DNA from: Planctomycetales bacterium
GTDB taxonomy: Bacteria > Planctomycetota > Phycisphaerae > SM23-33
NCBI GenBank assembly: GCA_030642005.1
Contig: DAOWOP010000032.1
Location: 1-20,410 of the forward strand
Direction: 5' to 3'
Length of the DNA: 20,410 nt
In this document: positions 16,155 through 20,410 of the stretch, one piece after another
Layout of the letters: each line of letters opens with the position of its first letter
Position numbering within the stretch: position 1 is the stretch's first letter
Notes under the pieces: generated by a model
Database searches by the model: none
Seen by the model: only the letters and a program-made list of their open reading frames with translations
What the model was told of the DNA's origin: nothing
Made by a program: the position numbers and the translations under genes

Positions 16155-16254
16155 AACTCGTAACTCGTAATTCGTAACTGGTAATTCGTAATTGGTAATT
16201 CGTAATTAGTAATTCACGACTTTGTTACCAGTTACCAATTACTACGTACCAATT
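16155..16254. repeat. Intergenic palindrome E (AATTCGT array)
   Basis: Nine uninterrupted 7-nt words run from 16155 to 16217: AACTCGT, AACTCGT, AATTCGT, AACTGGT, AATTCGT, AATTGGT, AATTCGT, AATTAGT, AATTCAC. After a 9-nt spacer the inverse words ACCAGTT, ACCAATT, ACTACGT, ACCAATT follow (16227-16254). The array begins at the base next to the cpaF ATG, and the other end encodes the last codons and the TAG stop (16244-16242) of cpaB. Confidence 0.92.
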
Positions 16255-17054
16255 GTTCTTTCCGGCAGGGGCTGGGACAACACCGACTCGACCTTTGGAT
16301 TTATACCCTTGAAACACTTTGGGGCCGGACCCCTGAAATCTTCTTCTTTCGGCGCGTCGGCGGGGTTGCGGACCGTCAGCCAGACCTTTCCCAGGATTCT
16401 CGGCATCAGGTCAACGAGTTGTTCAGCCAGTTCCGGCTTAACTTCAACAGTTACGGAGCGATAGACCCTCATTCCGGGATCGTACGGCCTGCCACGTTTG
16501 CGTCCGAAGGATTCTTCGGGCTTCGGTCCTCTCCCGCCGACCGCCAATACCCGCAGGTTCTGGACCAGCGTATAGGTCTTGGCGGACCTGCCTTTGAGGC
16601 GTACCATTCCCAGCACATCCACCCGCCCGCCTACGCGGATCATGTCGCCGGGCGTATAGTTAGGATCAACCCGCAGCGTGAAACCTCGCATGCCCTTGGC
16701 GATGCTGTCGGCCGGTGTGCCGCTGAGCGTTCCGGTGATGTCGCTGTAATAAACGGGATTGCTCCGACGGACGGGCCGGTTCACGTGCCCGCCGATTACG
16801 ACGCTTTCGCTCCCTTTTCGCAGGATGCCCTTGAGGTTCATAGCCGAGGAATTTATATTTACCACCGCTATGTCGGCCTCGCTGATTTCATCGCCACCGG
16901 CTAAGTCTCGCCTCCACTGGAGAATCTGGACCACATCGCCGCCAAGTTTCTTTTTCTGGGCCGAGTCATAAAGCAGAAATATCGCCACCGCAAACCCGGC
17001 CAGTATCAACGACGCAATCAGCAGTTTCTTGTTCCAGACGACCGTTTCAGCCAT
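16242..17054 (-). CDS. cpaB: Flp pilus assembly protein CpaB (RcpC)
   Basis: A 270-residue periplasmic protein anchored by one N-terminal helix (KLLIASLILAGFAVAIFLLY, about 10-29). The SAF-like domain (about 45-115) contains DLAGGDEISEADIAVV and the turn ending in NPVYYSDIT. The following RcpC/CpaB domain (about 118-240) contains MRGFTLRVDP, GDMIRVGGRVDVL and VTVEVKPELAEQL. CpaB proteins are thought to support the outer-membrane secretin of the Tad machine. ATG at 17054 is followed by MAETVVWNKK; a GAGGAATC ends about 4 nt before it. The final codons ATT GGT ACG TAG come from palindrome E, so the native C-terminus may have been changed by the repeat. Confidence 0.92.
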   Translation of the reverse strand: MAETVVWNKKLLIASLILAGFAVAIFLLYDSAQKKKLGGDVVQILQWRRDLAGGDEISEADIAVVNINSSAMNLKGILRKGSESVVIGGHVNRPVRRSNPVYYSDITGTLSGTPADSIAKGMRGFTLRVDPNYTPGDMIRVGGRVDVLGMVRLKGRSAKTYTLVQNLRVLAVGGRGPKPEESFGRKRGRPYDPGMRVYRSVTVEVKPELAEQLVDLMPRILGKVWLTVRNPADAPKEEDFRGPAPKCFKGINPKVESVLSQPLPERTIGT

Positions 17055-17086
17055 GAGAGATTCCTCTTTGTGAACGGCTAATTTTC

Positions 17087-17107
17087 AATGACCGGTCATT
17101 GGTCATT
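17087..17107. repeat. Minimal palindrome G (AATGACC words)
   Basis: Three 7-nt words, AATGACC, GGTCATT, GGTCATT (plus strand), form a perfect 14-bp palindrome at 17087-17100 plus one more copy. It contains the TGA stop of the gene that ends at 17096 and lies 32 nt from the cpaB start. It looks like the smallest form of the palindromes at the other junctions. Confidence 0.7.
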
Positions 17108-17626
17108 TTTAGCCACTACCAGGACTATTTTAACCATTTTCTTTTCTTTATCGGCATATCGCAGCGTAACACAATAGCGTTGCAAATCTCGCAGGAACAC
17201 CAGCGATACGCCGCCGGGCCGCAGCGCCGGTTTCCGCTGCATTAGTTTATAACCTGCTTGGGCCAGCCGGTCGCCGTAAAACTTTTCCACGTCGCCGATT
17301 TCAGCCTTTACGGTATAAGCGACTATATCGGCGGTTTCGTCGTCAATCTTCCTGCCAAAGGCGCAGCACCTTACCGCACCAGGCGGGGCGAATATATCAT
17401 CCGCACCGCCCCGGAGTATTTCAAGTCCTGTTCCAGCCAGCGGTTCGCTTGCCATCTCTGCCGGACTTGCAGCAGAGACCGGCGACGTCGTCGGTTCGAT
17501 CCCCACGTCAGACCGATGCGCCGACTCCGGACGGTCCCGGTCGAATCGGCTGTACAAAAGCACCGCTGCCAATGCAAGGCACACCGCACAGGCAAGCCAA
17601 AATCTCAATGACCATCGTTTTACCAT
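17096..17626 (-). CDS. Membrane-anchored hypothetical protein of the tad operon
   Basis: A 176-residue protein with one N-terminal membrane helix (about 8-25, WLACAVCLALAAVLLY) after a basic start, a Ser/Pro/Ala-rich linker (about 35-65) and a C-terminal domain of about 110 residues. The piece GDVEKFYGDRLAQAGYKLMQ followed by a strand-rich, Lys-rich end (ADKEKKMVKIVLVVAKND) resembles small periplasmic domains with YxxxLxxxGY helices, but I cannot name the family. ATG at 17626 overlaps the end of the TadE-like gene by 7 nt, and cpaB follows 41 nt later. Position suggests a periplasmic helper of the pilus. The last residues and stop lie in palindrome G. Confidence 0.78.
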   Translation of the reverse strand: MVKRWSLRFWLACAVCLALAAVLLYSRFDRDRPESAHRSDVGIEPTTSPVSAASPAEMASEPLAGTGLEILRGGADDIFAPPGAVRCCAFGRKIDDETADIVAYTVKAEIGDVEKFYGDRLAQAGYKLMQRKPALRPGGVSLVFLRDLQRYCVTLRYADKEKKMVKIVLVVAKNDQ

Positions 17627-18240
17627 CCGGTCAGGTAAAGCCCCCGGATCATCTGCGCCATCGGCGCCGCCGGCGCAGAGATCAGCCCCAGCGATTCATC
17701 CAGTTCGAAGTAATACAGGTCTCTCAGCGCCAACCAGCAGGAAACCTCGTCCCGTCGCCAGGTAACGCCTTCGCGTCCGTGGCGGTAGTGAATGTCGTAC
17801 ATATCTTCCATGACATTCTGCCAAAGCGCCTGTTGCGGATTGAAATCGGCCGATACGTGCGCCCGCAGGCCCGGAGGATAATGCTCGACGATGAGTTCCT
17901 CGGCAAGCACCCTCGTGCGGGGGCTTATATTACCGGCCTCGAAAATCAACTCATCGGCAGTGGCGCCCACGGGGGCCTCCGATGAAAAGATCACGCTCGT
18001 CGCGCGATTATTGAAGGCAACGCTGTTGAGCCGGTCTTCGCTCGGCCAAACGCCGGTGGTAACCCGCTGCCAGGCGCTGTAGCGATTGGCAGCCAACACC
18101 TGATGTTTGTGCATCATCACCCAGCCGAAGAAAAACGTCAGCCCCAACACGACAGCCAGTATCGGCACAACCAGAACAAACTCGAAAATAGCCGTACCGC
18201 GCCGCATATGCGGCAGTCGAATTGTTCCTCTATTACACAT
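17620..18240 (-). CDS. TadE-like pseudopilin
   Basis: A 206-residue protein with a TadE-type N-terminus: RRGTAIFEFVLVVPILAVVLGLTFFFGW. Gly15 followed by Thr16 and Glu20 at +5 fits the prepilin-peptidase cleavage rule (G/x4-E), with the hydrophobic helix running to about residue 40. The rest is a soluble domain, likely periplasmic, with MHKHQVLAANRYSAWQ after the helix, as in TadE/TadF minor pilins. TadE proteins are needed for pilus formation. ATG at 18240 has AGAGG 5 nt upstream; the ATG at 18207 lacks such a site. It overlaps the next gene by 7 nt. Palindrome F lies between it and the TadG-like gene. Confidence 0.87.
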   Translation of the reverse strand: MCNRGTIRLPHMRRGTAIFEFVLVVPILAVVLGLTFFFGWVMMHKHQVLAANRYSAWQRVTTGVWPSEDRLNSVAFNNRATSVIFSSEAPVGATADELIFEAGNISPRTRVLAEELIVEHYPPGLRAHVSADFNPQQALWQNVMEDMYDIHYRHGREGVTWRRDEVSCWLALRDLYYFELDESLGLISAPAAPMAQMIRGLYLTGW

Positions 18241-18282
18241 AGGCGCCTCTTAGGATTTAAGTCCACGAATTACACGAGTTTT

Positions 18283-18364
18283 GTAATCAGTAATTCGTAA
18301 TTCGTAATTCGTAATTCGTAATCCGGCATCGGACACGTTACCGATTACTGATTACCAATTACTT
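18283..18364. repeat. Intergenic palindrome F (GTAATTC words)
   Basis: Six 7-nt words lie at 18283-18324 (GTAATCA, four GTAATTC, GTAATCC), then a 12-nt spacer, then inverse words at 18337-18364 (GTTACCG, ATTACTG, ATTACCA, ATTACTT). GTAATCAGTAAT (18283-18294) pairs perfectly with ATTACTGATTAC (18344-18355). The word is the same as in palindrome E, 2 kb away. It occupies most of the gap between the TadG-like stop (18369) and the TadE-like start (18240). Confidence 0.92.
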
Positions 18365-18368
18365 CCTC

Positions 18369-20357
18369 TTAATGTTGCAGCATTTCGCCGACCATTTGCT
18401 CATCGAACCGTCCCAGGTATTCGGCGAAATCGCTTACGGTCTCCGGCTCGATCAGTCCCGCCGTGGCCGAAGCGTCCGCCGCACCGTCGGCCATTCGCCC
18501 CACCCAGTCGCTCCATTGCGTAACGGGCACAAGTTGTGTCTTCCAGTCCTGCGTCCAGAGGTCCCAACTGGTGGTATTGAATATCTCCGCCTGGCTGACG
18601 GCGACGACCTGGCCGAAGGGGTTCCCGCTGCCGAAGCGGCTCGCCCAGACCATCGGTTCACTGCTTCGCCCGGCGACGCCCAGATACGTGAACACACTCC
18701 GACGGACGCCGAGATCGTGGTGAGGCTGGGCCATGTCGTAATCGCCCGCGGCTGTGTCCATTAAAATCGGCGCGGGCAGATTACTTCTATCGTCGCATAT
18801 TTCGCAATAGTTGGCCGGATTGGTAACCTCCGCTTCCCCGCCCACGTCGATGCCGCCGAAGACATACTGGTCCACCCTGTAAACCTTCTGCCAAATCGGA
18901 TCGCCGTTCGAATCGTACTGCTTGTGGATATCGATGTCCCAGTCCTCGGTGGTTTCGTAGTTATATCGGTCTTCCCAAATGTAGTTTGCGATCTGGGGTA
19001 TCAACCACTCGGCAGGGTCCGACCAGTCGTTGACCCAGATTGCGATGGGGCGCTCGCCGTTGGTAACGTAACTGCCTTCCGAAAGCCAGGCGGCAGAGCC
19101 TTTGGGGTGCTTGCTGCGAATCTCCACGAGGTAAAACATAGTCCTGGTAACTTGAGCACCGCCGGCAACCTGGCTCTTTGCCTGCGGATAATCGGTAACC
19201 CACTGCGGATAGTGGACGTCCTTGAGCGTCTGGTCGCCCCACATGTACCTCAGTTTGATGTCGGCAATTTGCTTGTAATTGTGATAGAAGTACGTATCAG
19301 GCAATTCGCTGGAACTGTAACTTCCGACCCGTCTCATCATCCAGGAGTAGGGGCCATAGACGGAATAGCCTGTAAGGGTTTTTCCGACCAGTCTGTGCGA
19401 CATGTGTCCGTCGGGGTTTGTGGTGTATCCGTGCGCGCTGCCGCCTTGTCGGCGTCCACCGATATTGACGTTTCCGCCTCCGCCGCGAATATCTCCGTGT
19501 CCGGGCACTCCATCGACCCACTGGTCCTCCTCATATACTCCGCTGTAGTGGTAATCGCGCCATTTGAAGAGGCGGTCGTAAGGCCCGAGGCGGTGGGGAT
19601 ATTCCCGGTCGGGGATTATTCCTTTTTTGACGGGCTTTTCTAAATCGCCGAAGTCGGTCCTGTGTGCCGGCAGTTCAGGCAGGACGGGTGTAATGAAGGC
19701 GGTTTCGGCGTAGTCGCTCTGTCCGTAACGTGCGGCGTTGGCCTGGCTGAGCATACCGGCTGAAAGAGCGGTTGCCTGGCTGAACTCATCGAGGCACTCT
19801 GCCGCCTGCCATAATTGTCCGTGCGGCGTCGGGCCTGTGTAGCCGTGAATCGACCAGTTCGTCAGCGACGCGACGTCGAAACCGCTGCGGTTGAACAAAT
19901 TATCAATCGCGTCGAGGATGTCGCGTTGCCCGGCCATTCGTAACCGCAGCGATTCCAGCCCGTCCCGCATCCAGTCGTCGGGGATGCCCCTGTCCAGTTG
20001 GTCGGCAAGCCCTGTTTCCCAGGCAGCGACCTCTTCGTACGTCATTTTCGTCGCCAGCGGGTATGAATCCAGGTGCGGCACCAGCGCCAGCATGCGCGTA
20101 ACGGCGACGTTGTTGCCGGCGATGACGTTCATGCTTCTGGCCATCCACGCCGAACCGGAAACTGCCGCTGAATCGGCGGCGTTCTGCATCGCCAGGCGAC
20201 GGTTGACCTGGGCCCCGACATTTACAACATAAAAGATCAGCCCCGCCAGAAGCGTAATCCCCAGCAGCAGGACCACCAGCACCTGCCCGGAGCATCCGCG
20301 CCGCCGGTACAGGCATGCCCTCCCGATTGGAAATTTTCTGCCTCTGCCTATCATCAC
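18369..20357 (-). CDS. Large TadG-like pilus-associated protein
   Basis: A 662-residue protein. The N-terminus has the TadG form: basic residues, GQVLVVLLLGITLLAGLIFY (about 24-43, membrane helix), then QVNRRLAMQNAADSAAVSGS, which matches the LQNAADAAALAGA signature of Tad-like secreted or pilus proteins. The remaining ~590 residues are rich in aromatic, Asp and Gly residues, likely outside the cytoplasmic membrane, with a Gly-rich patch near 290-310; I recognise no domain there, and no clear von Willebrand MIDAS motif as some TadG proteins have. Start is GTG at 20357 or the adjacent ATG at 20354, with AAGGAGG 5 or 8 nt upstream. The TadE-like gene follows across palindrome F. Confidence 0.8.
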   Translation of the reverse strand: MMIGRGRKFPIGRACLYRRRGCSGQVLVVLLLGITLLAGLIFYVVNVGAQVNRRLAMQNAADSAAVSGSAWMARSMNVIAGNNVAVTRMLALVPHLDSYPLATKMTYEEVAAWETGLADQLDRGIPDDWMRDGLESLRLRMAGQRDILDAIDNLFNRSGFDVASLTNWSIHGYTGPTPHGQLWQAAECLDEFSQATALSAGMLSQANAARYGQSDYAETAFITPVLPELPAHRTDFGDLEKPVKKGIIPDREYPHRLGPYDRLFKWRDYHYSGVYEEDQWVDGVPGHGDIRGGGGNVNIGGRRQGGSAHGYTTNPDGHMSHRLVGKTLTGYSVYGPYSWMMRRVGSYSSSELPDTYFYHNYKQIADIKLRYMWGDQTLKDVHYPQWVTDYPQAKSQVAGGAQVTRTMFYLVEIRSKHPKGSAAWLSEGSYVTNGERPIAIWVNDWSDPAEWLIPQIANYIWEDRYNYETTEDWDIDIHKQYDSNGDPIWQKVYRVDQYVFGGIDVGGEAEVTNPANYCEICDDRSNLPAPILMDTAAGDYDMAQPHHDLGVRRSVFTYLGVAGRSSEPMVWASRFGSGNPFGQVVAVSQAEIFNTTSWDLWTQDWKTQLVPVTQWSDWVGRMADGAADASATAGLIEPETVSDFAEYLGRFDEQMVGEMLQH

Positions 20358-20373
20358 GCCGGCCTCCTTTCAT

Positions 20374-20410
20374 TCAAGAACCACCATCCGCCTCCTTGAG
20401 TTTCTCCGCC
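20374..20410 (-). CDS. C-terminal tail of an upstream gene (partial)
   Basis: One minus-strand frame reads AEKLKEADGGS then TGA at 20376-20374, with codon use like the neighbours. It is cut by the window edge. The TGA sits a few bases before the AGGAGG of the TadG-like gene, as expected for adjacent operon genes. Another frame stays open to 20354, so this call is tentative; the product cannot be named. Confidence 0.4.
   Translation of the reverse strand, partial: AEKLKEADGGS

Noticed and set aside
16155..16254. Tandem repeats read as a CRISPR array
   Set aside because: The units are 7 nt without spacers and the two halves are inverse to each other; CRISPR repeats are longer, direct and separated by unique spacers.
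17087..17100. AATGACCGGTCATT as a transcription-factor operator
   Set aside because: It overlaps a stop codon inside an operon and follows the 7-nt word pattern of the other palindromes, so a repeat origin explains it better.

Overview
This 20.4 kb window is GC-rich bacterial DNA with dense, mostly minus-strand genes, several GTG/TTG starts and often weak Shine-Dalgarno sequences. A Planctomycetota (possibly Phycisphaerae-like) origin is my best guess. It rests on the gene set, the GyrA sequence and a GGGTGCCATGC...GCATGGCACCC dispersed repeat that I associate with planctomycetes from memory. No rRNA, tRNA, CRISPR array or transposase gene is visible.

Left region (1-6.6 kb, minus strand): a housekeeping run read right to left. 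It holds gyrA (own promoter candidate at 6301-6329), a small RelE-type toxin-antitoxin pair, a histidine-rich membrane protein, glutamine-dependent NAD+ synthetase nadE, and the tRNA adenosine deaminase tadA. Two groups of palindromic elements lie after nadE and after tadA. A 65-residue orphan protein sits upstream of gyrA. Middle region (6.9-7.9 kb, plus strand): a lone MNT-type nucleotidyltransferase overlaps a polytopic membrane protein; these are the only convincing plus-strand genes.

Right region (8.0-20.4 kb, minus strand): a tight-adherence (Tad/Flp) type IVc pilus operon. In transcription order it reads: tail of an unknown gene, a large TadG-like protein, a TadE-like pseudopilin, a membrane-anchored hypothetical, CpaB, an FHA-CpaF fusion ATPase, TadB, TadC, a second FHA protein with one membrane segment, then an UPF0104/LPG-flippase-like protein and a GT39-like glycosyltransferase. 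The secretin, Flp pilin, prepilin peptidase and TadZ are not in the window. Two FHA domains suggest phosphothreonine-dependent control of the pilus motor. The two terminal membrane proteins may act in envelope glycan or lipid modification, but their link to the pilus is only positional.

The most unusual signal is between the genes. Every tad-operon junction that is not a short overlap or the 36-nt flippase/GT39 gap is occupied by an imperfect palindrome. The arms are built of degenerate 7-nt tandem words (9-nt in some arms). The word differs from locus to locus, but within a locus both arms carry the same word in inverse orientation. Seven such loci (7932-8024, 10940-11120, 12287-12373, 13350-13398, 16155-16254, 17087-17107, 18283-18364) share architecture rather than sequence. 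They supply two stop codons, abut the cpaF start codon and blur the start of the flippase gene. I regard this as the best candidate here for an undescribed element class.
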